A stretch of 31,615 bases of DNA from Sedimentisphaerales bacterium (lineage in GTDB: Bacteria > Planctomycetota > Phycisphaerae > Sedimentisphaerales > SG8-4), in the NCBI GenBank assembly GCA_016932895.1, contig JAFGCA010000278.1, forward strand, positions 1-31,615, in the 5' to 3' direction. The first letter of the stretch is position 1. Each line of letters opens with the position of its first letter. The position numbers and the translations under genes are program-made. The notes below the pieces were generated by a model that did not search any database, was not told where the DNA came from, and was given only the letters and a program-made list of their open reading frames with translations. This document shows positions 23,453 through 31,615 of this stretch, one piece after another.

Positions 23453-24082
23453 TCAGCTTCCGGCGGGCAAGGGAACGCTACAGCCTCGAATTGCGCGTGA
23501 CAGGCCGCACGTGATCAGACCGAGCTTCTCCAACTCCTCCGGCGGCAGCTCCTCCGGCTCCGCCCGGCACAGCAGCGCGAACCCCAGGCAGCGCCCCAGA
23601 TCGGCCAGGGGAACCGTCGCGACGGAAATCGTGGCCAATTCGCTGGGATTGCCCGCCAGGCCCATGCCGAACAAATCGTCGGTGGTGCACACCCGGTTCG
23701 ATTTGCAGACGTTCTCGAACAACTCGTCCGTGAAGCCGTCGTGCAGCCGCACGATCGCAAGATTCAGGTCCTTATTGCCTTCGACCATGTGCCTTTCGCA
23801 GCCTTCGGGGCCCCGCAGGAAGAACGTGACCTCGGCGCCGGGCATCTCCTCCCGGATGAGCCGACCGGCACAGCGGAGCAGGCTTTGCAGATCGGCCGCC
23901 CCCAGCAGGTCCTTGTAGAAATGGGCCGCGAAGCTCATGGCGTTCAGTTTCCGCAGGAACTCGCGCTGGGCGGCGATCAGATCGTGGCACAGGATGTCTA
24001 TCTTGTTCGCCTGCCGCTTTCGCTCTCGGTTGAGCTTCTTGACGAGCAGACGCACCCGTCTATGTCGTTGTACCTGACTCAT
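23453..24082 (-). CDS. Coiled-coil plus GAF-like domain protein
   Basis: The 209-residue protein begins with a basic helical region (RRVRLLVKKLNRERKRQANKID), followed by a coiled coil (ILCHDLIAAQREFLRKLNAM). A GAF-like domain follows at about 60-200: LLGAADLQSLLRCAGRLIRE, AEVTFFLRGPEGCERHM, SELATISVATVPLADLGRCL and GFALLCRAEPEELPPEELEK. GAF domains bind small molecules or mediate dimerisation. No effector domain is attached, so it may be a sensor subunit. GGAG precedes the ATG at 24082 by about five bases. The domain identity is a pattern match, not certain. Confidence 0.6.
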   Translation of the reverse strand: MSQVQRHRRVRLLVKKLNRERKRQANKIDILCHDLIAAQREFLRKLNAMSFAAHFYKDLLGAADLQSLLRCAGRLIREEMPGAEVTFFLRGPEGCERHMVEGNKDLNLAIVRLHDGFTDELFENVCKSNRVCTTDDLFGMGLAGNPSELATISVATVPLADLGRCLGFALLCRAEPEELPPEELEKLGLITCGLSRAIRGCSVPLPAGS

Positions 24083-24481
24083 AGGTCTCCGTGTCCAAAG
24101 GGTCCTGTCATAGCAGGGCAAGCCCGATGTTTACAGTTCGACGCGGGGGCTACCATGCTTTAGGCGGAATCGCGGGCCCGGCGGCGCGGCCGACAGTCGC
24201 CCCATAAACAGCCCGATATCACACGTGAACTCGTTTGCCCCGGCGCCGGTGACACGAAAGGCAAAAGGACAATTGGAATTGGCGGGGCGGGCCGCTGGAT
24301 GTTTTCGGACGTGCACTGGGGGCGCCTCCGTGCCCGATTCGGTCTGCGAGCGGGAGGCATTTCAAAGCCGCGGGCCGGATCCTTCGCTCTGCTACGCTTC
24401 GTTCAGGATGACATACCGCGCGCAGATTGACGAGACGGATCGCGCAAGCGCGTTGTCTTTTCCACTGCACCCGGGCGGTCG
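24083..24481. other. Noncoding region with dispersed repeat
   Basis: No gene is supported. Open frames on both strands here are translations of dispersed repeats (CHPERSVAERRIRP is a well-known spurious product of this kind). A repeat is listed separately at 24378-24414. The rest shows no signal I can name. Confidence 0.5.
24378..24414. repeat. Dispersed repeat GGATCCTTCGCT...TTCAGGATGACA
   Basis: The segment GGATCCTTCGCTCTGCTACG, continuing to TTCAGGATGACA, matches a short intergenic repeat known from many bacterial genomes, whose antisense translation gives the HPERSVAE-type false proteins. It lies between two genes. Confidence 0.55.
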
Positions 24482-27400
24482 TCAACCGTCATTCATGGCC
24501 AGCGCGCGGTCCTGTTGCCGGATGATCTCCACGCAGTGGATGAGCGGAGCTTGTTTTTCGCTGGGATTCGCTGCCTTGGGGACAAGCTCGAGAAGGAGGT
24601 TGCCCTCGACGGCGATGTTTCTGAACTCCCGGATGACGGCCCTGTCGGCCCCGGCGGAAATGCGGGCGACGTCGAAGTTTTCCACTACAGTGCGGCCCTG
24701 TAGCTTGATGTCGCAGACGCGCCGGCCCGGCTCGTCGTCGGGGCTCGCGCGGAACCCGAGGCGGACCGTGTAGGCGGTCGGCGCCCCGCCCGAGGCTTTG
24801 TCAAGGACGGGGATTTCGCAGCGCAGCAGCCCGAGGCAGCCGGAGGTGAAGAGCCACGGTGCTTGCGTGCCGGCGATGCGGACGCCTTTGAAGTCGTGGC
24901 AGAAGTATCCCATATCGGCCGCGATTTCCTCGTTCAGATCGAACTTGACGCCGTAATGGGCGAAGTGGTTCTGGCTGTACACGGTGCGCGGGTTGGGATA
25001 GGCCAGCCAGAGGGTGCCGTTCTCGTCTTTCATATCCGCCGGGGCGCCAAAATTCACGCCGAGGTGCTGTACGGGCTTGCCGTACGTGTCGGGCACGACC
25101 TGGCCCTTCTTATTGAGCTCGGTATGGTTGACGAAGACGGTCCAGGGCTGGGCGCGTTCCGGCTTGTTCACCAGGGCGTAGGAGCAGCGCAGCGGGAACG
25201 AGCAGGTGCAGCCCACGCTGGCCTCCGGAACGAGCACAAGACCGCTGGCCGGGATCATGTTGATCCAGCAGCCGGGACGGATGCCGCCGAAGATGGCGAC
25301 CCCGGCGTCGCGTTCGAGGTCGTAGATCGCCGTGCTGGAAGAGCGATAGAACAGGGCGTTCGGGGACGCGCTGGTGATGGCGCAAGTGTGTCCCGGCCGC
25401 AAAAACTCCCAGGGCACCTGCTTGCCGGTGATGGGATCGCGACGCATCTGGATCTCGCCCGTGCGCAGATCGCAGGCGCGGGGCTCGATGATGACGCGGT
25501 CGCCCATAACCACGGGGCGCGTGCGATAGTTGAGGGGGCGCGACCAGAGGATCTCTCCCGTGGAGGCCGACATCGCCACAATGCGGCGGTAGGCGAGCTG
25601 GTTTTCCCGGAAGCGGTAGGCGTCATGATTGCCCACGCAGCCGAAGAACAGAAGCACGTCGTTCTGACAGGCCGAACCCATGGTGTCCCCGCAGCAGCCG
25701 GTGAAGTCCACGGGCCTTTCCCAGAGTTTCTTGCCCGTTTGGGCGTCGAGCGCCACCGCGAGCCTGATGTCGGAGGGCCCGTATCGATCCGCCTCCTTCA
25801 TGCTCTCGGTTTCTTCGTAGAGTCCTTTGCCTATGAGCTCCCGGCGATGCTCCAGCGCCTGGGCCGCCAGGCTGTCGTCGGTGATGGCCTCGGCGAGGAA
25901 GACTTTGCCTTCGCCGACGGACAGCGTCAGGTTGGCGATGCGTTTGCCCTGGTGGGTCCAGAGCGTCTTGCCGGTATCGGGATCGAGGGCGAAGACCATA
26001 TCGCCGGCCATCATTCTGCTCGTGACCGAGCCGGCCTCCGGTCTGTAGTTTTCCCAGGAGGGGTAATTGGCCATGGGGGACCACTTGGCGTTCGATCGCG
26101 TGTAGGCCCGGCGTACATCTTCGTTGGGGTTTGCGTGCCGGGCTTTGAGCTGGGCGGCGTAGGGCTGCTTGAGGGGCTCGGCTCGAATGCCGAAGAGGAT
26201 GTTTCGGTCGGTCGAGACACAACCCCAGCGGTAGGTTTTTCCGCCGGCGTCCGGCAGGTCGTAGGTCCGCACCGTCTCGCCGGTGGCCGGGTCCAGGCGA
26301 AGACACGTATCGTAGGCCCCCACGTACAGGGCCTCTTCGGTCAGGGCCAGGTTGCCCCCGTCCACGTCCACGCGGGCCCGCACGGCCCCGGGGATCTCTC
26401 GTTGCCACAGGGTCGTCCCGTTGTACGCATCGACGGCCATGATTCGCTCCTCTCCCTGGATGAACAGGCGGCCGTTCATGGACAGGGGGCTGTGCGCTTT
26501 GGCATGTCTCTCCACCATCGCCAGGGGCCCCGGCTCGCCGAACCAGAGCACGCCAAGCGGGCCCTTTGCCATCAATTCGTCCGAACAGGCGGTGTTCTGG
26601 GGATTCCCGTACTGCTGCGTCCAGCTACCGGCGCCTTCGAGCCCGGGGCGCACCCAGGTGCGCCATTGCAGACCATCGTTGCCGTCGGGCATGCCGGCGA
26701 CGACGGTCCCGCCGGCCGGCCGCAGAACGCGCCGCAACTGCTCCCGCGCCACGTTGACGTCTCCCGTAATCAGCAGGCCGTCGCAGACGATCAGATTGGC
26801 GAAATAGGCGGGCAGGCAGTCAACGTCCCATGGCTCGACGACCGCGCGGACGCCCAGAAGTCCCGCCGATTGAAGCCGCCGGCGGGCGATACGCCGCTTG
26901 CCGGCGTCCTTCTCCAGTCCGATGATGTTCAGGTCGGTGATCTGCATCAACTCGTAGGCAAGCTGACCCTGGTTGCAGTCCAGAACGAGACAGTAGCCCT
27001 TCGTTATCTTGCTTTCTTCAACAATTCGACGTGCGGCGTCGCGGTAGAGTTGTTTCTGCGGGTGATCGTCGAAAGCCCCCGGATCGAGCGTGACTTTGAT
27101 TTCCTTCGGCGCTGCGCGTCGGCCGGTCTCGGCGAAGCGGCATATCCGGCCCGTGTCCGTGCTGACGAGGAGCCCGTCGCCGCCGACGGCCAGGCCCACG
27201 GCATTGCCGGCCACTTTCGATTGCCATACTTGCCGGCCGGTCTTGGCTTCGACGCCGAGGACCCGGTCGGAGCCGCCCACGAAAAGCGTCTCACCGGCCA
27301 GGATCAGGCAGTGACACCGCGTCGCCGGCAGATGCCAGGCGAAGCAGGAGCCCTGGAGGTGCTTTTCCCGGGCCACGTGCTCGGCGGTGCGACGCGTGAT

Positions 27401-28597
27401 GTCATCGATCCTGTTGCGGATGTTGGCCTGCTTGTCGGCCTCGGCCTTCTTGAGGTCCTCTCTAAGCCGGGCCAGCTCCTTTCCCATGGCGGTGCGTTGT
27501 TTCGCCGAGGCGGCGACCTCTCGCACGGCCTCGGCGTGCGCCTTGCGGTCTATGGCGTACAGGCCGGCGGGCGTCAGGACGTAGGCGGTGTTGCCCCGAA
27601 TCGCCATGTCCAGCCCGGGGAACCAGGCGAACACGTCTCCCTTGTTCGCCCCCGTGCGGGCGTCGTAGGCGATCTTGTGCGGGGTCCCGGAGCGGTCCAC
27701 ACCGGCGATGAGCTGGTTGTCGTGCAGCAGGGACCAGGTGCCGCCCTGTTTGCCGCCGGGCGAGGCCCAGAAGAGGAACTCTCCGGTGCGACGGCTGAAG
27801 GCGGCGGGCATGGCCCGGCCGGCGGGGACGTACAGCGTGTCGGCCGAGGCCAGGAGGTAGCCCTGGGGGGTGATGCCCCCGTAGCTGAGCTCGTGGGCCC
27901 GGTCGCCGATGGTGTCGTTCTTCCAGGCCACGGACCCGTCGTCTGCGTTGAGGGCGCAGATGTAGATTCCCTCGTAGGGGAAGACGCCGGCGCCGCAGTA
28001 GAGGATGCCCCGGTCCACCAGCAGGCTCGTGCGCACGGGCCAGAGGGAGATCATGCGGCCGTTGCCGAGGACCTTCTCGTCGCTCGGCCCGGGCCGGTAT
28101 TTCCAGAGAAGCGATCCGTCGTCTGCATCGAGGCAGTAGACGTACCCGTCGTCCGAGCCCGCGTAGAGGCGCCCTTCAGAGACGGTCGGGGCAAAACGGA
28201 CGGGACCTTCCGTCGCAAAGCTCCAGGCGATCCGGCCTGAGCCGGCATCGATGGCGCAGATCTCATCGGTTACGGAGGAGCCGAAGAAGACGCGACCGTT
28301 CGCTACGGCCACGTGAAGGGCGTTGTCGCTGTGCATGCGCGGCATTTCTTCCGATGGGGTCGGCCAAGCGGGTTTGGGCGCGTGCATCGGCGTGTACGTC
28401 CAGTGAAGCGACAGTTCGCCCGAGACGTTCTCCGGGGCGACGCCGCTGCGCGTCGGATCGTGCCGATAGGTGGGCCAGTCGCCTGCTGCGACCGCACTGG
28501 CAAGGCTGCAAACGAGAACGCAGCAGATGGCGACCACAAGGGCGGGCGAGCAGCCCGTTCTGGCTTTCATGCGACGGTTCGGATTTGGCTGGATCAT
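24482..28597 (-). CDS. Exported PQQ-like beta-propeller protein with embedded methyltransferase-like domain and malectin-like end
   Basis: A 1371-residue exported protein with signal peptide (ALVVAICCVLVCSLASAVAAG). Residues 38-350 are a PQQ-type propeller (GDWPTYRHDPTRSG, SGRIAWSFATEGPVR, DGYVYCLDADDGSLLWKY, YICALNADDGSVAWK). Residues 355-412 form a coiled coil (AMGKELARLREDLKKAEADK). After another propeller blade (TGRQVWQSKVAGNA), residues 515-640 resemble a Rossmann methyltransferase (GYCLVLDCNQGQLAYEL, NIIGLEKDAGK, LIVCDGLLI, REQLRRVLRPAGGTVVAG) with a degenerate motif I. A second propeller spans about 650-1210 (YNGTTLWQREIPG, TGKTLWTHQGKRIA, TGEILWSRPLNY). A malectin-like sandwich ends the protein. 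The start at 28597 is supported by AGGGAG nine bases before. The ATG at 28630 has its ribosome site too close. Function is unknown. Confidence 0.75.
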   Translation of the reverse strand: MIQPNPNRRMKARTGCSPALVVAICCVLVCSLASAVAAGDWPTYRHDPTRSGVAPENVSGELSLHWTYTPMHAPKPAWPTPSEEMPRMHSDNALHVAVANGRVFFGSSVTDEICAIDAGSGRIAWSFATEGPVRFAPTVSEGRLYAGSDDGYVYCLDADDGSLLWKYRPGPSDEKVLGNGRMISLWPVRTSLLVDRGILYCGAGVFPYEGIYICALNADDGSVAWKNDTIGDRAHELSYGGITPQGYLLASADTLYVPAGRAMPAAFSRRTGEFLFWASPGGKQGGTWSLLHDNQLIAGVDRSGTPHKIAYDARTGANKGDVFAWFPGLDMAIRGNTAYVLTPAGLYAIDRKAHAEAVREVAASAKQRTAMGKELARLREDLKKAEADKQANIRNRIDDITRRTAEHVAREKHLQGSCFAWHLPATRCHCLILAGETLFVGGSDRVLGVEAKTGRQVWQSKVAGNAVGLAVGGDGLLVSTDTGRICRFAETGRRAAPKEIKVTLDPGAFDDHPQKQLYRDAARRIVEESKITKGYCLVLDCNQGQLAYELMQITDLNIIGLEKDAGKRRIARRRLQSAGLLGVRAVVEPWDVDCLPAYFANLIVCDGLLITGDVNVAREQLRRVLRPAGGTVVAGMPDGNDGLQWRTWVRPGLEGAGSWTQQYGNPQNTACSDELMAKGPLGVLWFGEPGPLAMVERHAKAHSPLSMNGRLFIQGEERIMAVDAYNGTTLWQREIPGAVRARVDVDGGNLALTEEALYVGAYDTCLRLDPATGETVRTYDLPDAGGKTYRWGCVSTDRNILFGIRAEPLKQPYAAQLKARHANPNEDVRRAYTRSNAKWSPMANYPSWENYRPEAGSVTSRMMAGDMVFALDPDTGKTLWTHQGKRIANLTLSVGEGKVFLAEAITDDSLAAQALEHRRELIGKGLYEETESMKEADRYGPSDIRLAVALDAQTGKKLWERPVDFTGCCGDTMGSACQNDVLLFFGCVGNHDAYRFRENQLAYRRIVAMSASTGEILWSRPLNYRTRPVVMGDRVIIEPRACDLRTGEIQMRRDPITGKQVPWEFLRPGHTCAITSASPNALFYRSSSTAIYDLERDAGVAIFGGIRPGCWINMIPASGLVLVPEASVGCTCSFPLRCSYALVNKPERAQPWTVFVNHTELNKKGQVVPDTYGKPVQHLGVNFGAPADMKDENGTLWLAYPNPRTVYSQNHFAHYGVKFDLNEEIAADMGYFCHDFKGVRIAGTQAPWLFTSGCLGLLRCEIPVLDKASGGAPTAYTVRLGFRASPDDEPGRRVCDIKLQGRTVVENFDVARISAGADRAVIREFRNIAVEGNLLLELVPKAANPSEKQAPLIHCVEIIRQQDRALAMNDG

Positions 28598-28750
28598 CTG
28601 ACTTGGCTCCCTGTAGTGCTCTTCAGTCATTCTCCTTGCTCAACTGCACAGTCCCGCAGATCGGGACACCGGCGAGGCCAGAGTACCGCAGCGCCCGCAG
28701 GATTGCAACCGGCATCTCGTCCAAAGACCGGCGGTGCGTGACCTCGGGAA

Positions 28751-30019
28751 TCAATCGGGCAGTACGATATCCGCCGGCGGCCGGCCCGTGGCCGGGCGGG
28801 TGTATTTCTCGCCGGACTGCGTGAAACCGTCGACGAAACCGCCATGAGAGAGGAAGAACTGTCCGTCCTCGATACCCATGAAGCGGTCGAGCCGGTCGGC
28901 TTTTCCCGTGGCGTCGTGACTGAACTGGGCCGTGGTCAGCTCGATCCACCGGCCTTCTGCGGTGCGAATCCACTGGTTGCCGTACAGGGCCTTGCGCAGC
29001 AGATGCCCGTTGCGGCCGCCGAAGTTCTCGCTGAAGCTGTACAGGCGACGCAGGTACCCGCCTTCCTTCGGGGCCTTCCAACTGGAGATGAGCACCCACC
29101 GCTTTTTGTCCGGGTGGAAGTAGTAGCCCGAATAGATGGTGTGCGTCGCGTCGGTCGGCCTGGCGGTGACGAGGAATCTTTGTTTCTCGCCGGTCTTCCA
29201 CAGGTACTTCAAGTGGCTGTGCCCGCCGGTGCCCTCGTTGCCGAAATCCCCGGCGTACACGCCTTCGCCTTTGCCCATGAGCCTGACGCGGTTTTCGTCG
29301 GCGACCTTGTCGCGGTCGATCGCCTCGCCGCCACTGTCCCAGACGCTGAAGATGACGCGGCGTTCGGTGGGACTGTTGACCTGCATGCCGAAGTAGCCGC
29401 GATGCCAGCCACAGGCCATATAATACGTCCAGACCGGATCTTCCAGCCCGGTCATCTCGCAGTAGAATGCTTCGACCTTCGTGTCCCTTTCCACCGGGTA
29501 GCGAAGATGGACCGAGGCGGCGTTGCGCCGGGGCTTGAGGTTGAAATGCGCGTCCCGCGTCGCCGGCCCGTCGAGAACGAGCGCCTCGATGTCACCGAAA
29601 GGCCGGCCCGCCGGATTGAGCGATTCCAGGGTGAACCGCTGGTACCCCGGGCCGGCGACGTCGAACGAGCCGAACGTGGCTGTGACAGGGCCCGCCGGGC
29701 CGCCCTTGACGGTCGTTTCGTGCGATTGGCCCGCGACGGTGAGGCGCAGCTTCGACGTCGCCCCGTCCGGAAGGCGGAGCACGACGGACCCATCCAGCGG
29801 GCCGGGGGATTTGACGGCGCCGAACCAGACGACCTTCAACGCCGGGTCATTCCAGCCGGTGATGCCGGACCGCGGCGAGACGCGGGCGCCGCGAACGTCA
29901 GGATCGAGGTAGGCGGTGAAGGCCGGAACGCGCAACGGCGTCGCCGACGTCGCCGCCACCAGGCCGGCGAGGGACAAAACCGTCTGTACGAATGCGAGGG
30001 ACTGAATATGCCGATTCAT
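28751..30019 (-). CDS. Secreted DUF3472 protein with N-terminal DUF5077-like domain
   Basis: The 422-residue protein has a signal peptide (HIQSLAFVQTVLSLAGLVAA). An N-terminal beta domain of DUF5077 type follows (LRVPAFTAYLDPDVRGARVS, GPAGPVTATFGSFDVAGPGY). The DUF3472 domain begins at about 165 (VHLRYPVERDTKVEAFYCEM, YYMACGWHRGYFGMQVNS, RRVIFSVWDSGG, GKGEGVYAGDFGNEGTGGHS) and runs close to the end (WIELTTAQFSHDATGK). DUF3472 proteins are often linked to polysaccharide utilisation, but no reaction is known. GGGAG five to six bases before the ATG supports the start. The PQQ protein gene follows 153 bases downstream on the same strand and may be in the same unit. Confidence 0.8.
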   Translation of the reverse strand: MNRHIQSLAFVQTVLSLAGLVAATSATPLRVPAFTAYLDPDVRGARVSPRSGITGWNDPALKVVWFGAVKSPGPLDGSVVLRLPDGATSKLRLTVAGQSHETTVKGGPAGPVTATFGSFDVAGPGYQRFTLESLNPAGRPFGDIEALVLDGPATRDAHFNLKPRRNAASVHLRYPVERDTKVEAFYCEMTGLEDPVWTYYMACGWHRGYFGMQVNSPTERRVIFSVWDSGGEAIDRDKVADENRVRLMGKGEGVYAGDFGNEGTGGHSHLKYLWKTGEKQRFLVTARPTDATHTIYSGYYFHPDKKRWVLISSWKAPKEGGYLRRLYSFSENFGGRNGHLLRKALYGNQWIRTAEGRWIELTTAQFSHDATGKADRLDRFMGIEDGQFFLSHGGFVDGFTQSGEKYTRPATGRPPADIVLPD

Positions 30020-30467
30020 ATGACTCCCATAGAAAAGATGCTCTAACGTCTGTCACGCTGTATTCGGCCCGCGGCACAGCTCATGCTGCCGGCGGATACG
30101 CGCACGAACATGATATCATATCGCGGGGCCTTGATCGACACCTCAAGGGAACGGACGTGCAGGCCGTCTCGTGCCTGTGAAAGTCTTGCGGTGGGCTCTG
30201 TCACGCGTATACAGGGATATTTTGCATAGACATCTTTTTTCGACCGCACGAAAAAAATCGCTTGACAGGATTGGGGACAGGGCGTACAAGCGCGCCGGCA
30301 AACTGATTCTCTGTTGACGGAAGACGGCAGGTCCGAAGCGTCGCGCCAAATGACGCGTCGGGGGGTGTGTCTTCTATAAGCGTCGTGGGGTTTTTGTGCG
30401 CGCGTCGGGCAAACCAGATCCGTCGGTACACACGGAGTACTTGTCGAGCGGTTCGTGAGGGTAGAGA
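30020..30467. other. Divergent intergenic region with a promoter and an A/T hairpin
   Basis: No gene is supported. TTTTTTCG (30235-30242) pairs with CGAAAAAA (30249-30256) around a 6-base loop, a possible regulatory or terminator-like hairpin. The promoter of the LptC-like gene follows at 30262. The left half shows a 10-base palindrome (ATGATATCAT at 30110-30119) but no recognised function. Confidence 0.45.
30262..30290 (+). promoter_or_regulatory. Promoter of the LptC-like gene
   Basis: TTGACA (30262-30267) and TACAAG (30285-30290) are 17 bases apart. The start codon is about 170 bases downstream. A hairpin with A/T arms lies immediately upstream. Confidence 0.5.
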
Positions 30468-31424
30468 ATGGCCGGTCGCCTACGAAGAGCGACTTTTTTG
30501 TTATCTCCTCTTTCGCAGCGCCCGCGGTGCGCCTTTTTGACGGCGTGCTGGCTGGTCGCCGCTTTGTATTGCGCGGTACTGTGCTGGAACGACGACCGGT
30601 TTGCCGGGGTGCCCGACGGGGCGCGGCTGGACATGTCCGAACTGACTGTCACAGGCAACGAGACGGGACGTTTTTCCCTGCGCCGTCTGGATGCCCGGGC
30701 CGGGTACCAGCCCGCCTTCTACCTCGCCTGGGAGAACCTGCAAGGGGCCAACGGGCAGTTGGGCCTCTTCAAAACGGCCCTGCACAAAACGATCATCATC
30801 GAGGACCTCGAGGCCAAGTTCTACCACTACCCGGACGCCGAAGCGGACGCCAACGGCAGCGCCGTCGCCGGACCGGCGCGGCACGGGGGATCGTTTCTCT
30901 CGCCGGCGGCCTATGGTGCGTCGCGATTGCTGGAATCCGACTCCGGTGACAACGGCGCGGACGTGGCGTACCCCACGTCCCCGATGCAGATGCTGCGCGT
31001 TCTGGAATACGAATTGGGCGGCGACCTCGAGGGGATCGAGGTCGAGAGCTCCCTGCTGATCGACGTCAGCAATGCCACGAAGCTCGTCATCCGCGACCTG
31101 GATTACGGCTTCTTCGAGGGCCAGACGCTGGTCCTGGGTATCACGTGCAGCCGGGCGACGGTCGCCAAGGCCGGGGCCGAGCTTCTGCTCCAGGGCCGGG
31201 TAGCCATCACCGCCGCGGGCAACAGCAAGCTGGTGAGCAGTCGAGTACACTGGGACCTGAAGAGGAATATCTTCTCGGTTCCCGGCACATTCATGATAAA
31301 TCGCAACGGGACACTGGTCAGAGGACGCGGGATGCAATGCGATCACCGTCTGCAATCGCTCGGAGCGAACGCCGCGTCCAGTGAAAAAGGAGAACGGAAA
31401 TGGGTAAAAAGAGCCTCATTCTGA
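30468..31424 (+). CDS. Single-pass membrane protein, weakly LptC-like
   Basis: A 318-residue protein with one N-terminal membrane segment (FLTACWLVAALYCAVLCW). The rest is mostly beta-strand: LTVTGNETGRFSLRRLDA, KTIIIEDLEAKFYHYPD, LEGIEVESSLLIDVSNA, ELLLQGRVAITAAGNSKLVS, VHWDLKRNIFSVPGTFMINR and GTLVRGRGMQCDHRLQSL. The final stretch recalls the G-x-G ending of LptC/OstA-type proteins that carry lipopolysaccharide across the periplasm. That is a weak pattern match and not a firm assignment. GAGG eight bases before the ATG supports the start. The stop overlaps the next gene start by 25 bases. Confidence 0.6.
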   Translation: MAGRLRRATFLLSPLSQRPRCAFLTACWLVAALYCAVLCWNDDRFAGVPDGARLDMSELTVTGNETGRFSLRRLDARAGYQPAFYLAWENLQGANGQLGLFKTALHKTIIIEDLEAKFYHYPDAEADANGSAVAGPARHGGSFLSPAAYGASRLLESDSGDNGADVAYPTSPMQMLRVLEYELGGDLEGIEVESSLLIDVSNATKLVIRDLDYGFFEGQTLVLGITCSRATVAKAGAELLLQGRVAITAAGNSKLVSSRVHWDLKRNIFSVPGTFMINRNGTLVRGRGMQCDHRLQSLGANAASSEKGERKWVKRASF

Positions 31425-31615
31425 TCGTCACCATCGGCGCATGCCTGGGTATGTTTCCGCTTGCCGCGGAGGCTTCGACTCAGACTGATTACACGGTACC
31501 GGCGCGGGCGCAGTTGCTCACCGGCACGCGCTCCGGCACGGAGGACGCGTACCAGACCCTCCAGGCCGGCCTTGTCGATGCCGCACTGACCGGTGACGAC
31601 CGGGAGCTCAAGTTC
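31400..31615 (+). CDS. Secreted protein of the YTVPARA family, partial at the window edge
   Basis: A 72-residue start of a protein cut by the window end. AAAGGAG stands before the ATG. It has a signal peptide (LILIVTIGACLGMFPLAAEA). The mature part begins TDYTVPARAQLLTGTRSG, then AYQTLQAGLVDAALTGDDRE, close to the same region of the 777-residue protein at 20163 (YDYTVPARAKLFSATRSG, AYQILNDGLNDPRVTGDERE). The two are paralogues. Its start overlaps the end of the LptC-like gene by 25 bases. Function unknown. Confidence 0.75.
   Translation, partial: MGKKSLILIVTIGACLGMFPLAAEASTQTDYTVPARAQLLTGTRSGTEDAYQTLQAGLVDAALTGDDRELKF

Noticed and set aside
24219..24485. Minus-strand ORF with CHPERSVAERRIRP
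   Set aside because: This is the typical false protein from a dispersed intergenic repeat, not a gene.
24863..28240. Plus-strand open frame of 1125 codons antisense to the PQQ protein
   Set aside because: High-GC antisense frame. The translated protein shows no domain and the opposite strand carries clear propeller motifs.

Overview
The window looks like chromosome of an uncultured planctomycete, probably Phycisphaerae/Sedimentisphaerales-like, with an integrated mobile element at its left end. This assignment is an inference. It rests on high GC outside the element, a prepilin-like protein of the planctomycete type ([20 protein letters not shown]), many secreted repeat and carbohydrate-related proteins (PQQ propeller, DUF3472, TolB-like propeller, CBM-bearing protein, GH), and dispersed short repeats of a kind common in such genomes.

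Left part (1-6106): an integrative element inserted into the 3' end of a tRNA-Val(CAC) gene at 6106-6179. Its genes are a truncated type IIG-like restriction nuclease half (78-1313, minus), an unknown 321-aa cargo protein (1685-2650), a cluster of strong hairpins (2852-3013) that is a candidate replication origin, a small basic ORF, an HUH-type rolling-circle Rep (3253-4320), an excisionase-like HTH protein, an XRE-like regulator with its own probably leaderless promoter, and a tyrosine integrase whose last codons lie inside the tRNA gene. The second att copy is not in the window, so the element continues past the left edge. No capsid, morphogenesis or conjugation genes are visible.

Middle (6180-17228): chromosomal genes, mostly on the minus strand. 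metX-metW is fused into one gene, with nikR directly downstream. A noncoding stretch of about 1 kb carries four copies of an 18-nt motif. Then come an ankyrin lipoprotein overlapping a small membrane protein, a cluster of TolB-like propeller / iron-sulfur flavoprotein / QueG-like Fe-S protein / HMA metal-binding protein, a PEGA-like lipoprotein, a 167-bp perfectly symmetrical three-stem inverted-repeat element (14684-14850), a two-PepSY-domain secreted protein and a prepilin-like protein.

Right part (17229-31615): an unknown 276-aa protein, a secreted GH-A-like glycoside hydrolase, a 777-aa secreted protein ending in a carbohydrate-binding-like module, a four-TM membrane protein, a coiled-coil/GAF-like protein, a 1371-aa exported PQQ propeller protein with an embedded methyltransferase-like domain, a DUF3472 protein, an LptC-like membrane-anchored protein, and the start of a second protein of the same secreted family as the 777-aa one. 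The theme is envelope and extracellular polysaccharide handling, but no complete pathway can be drawn.
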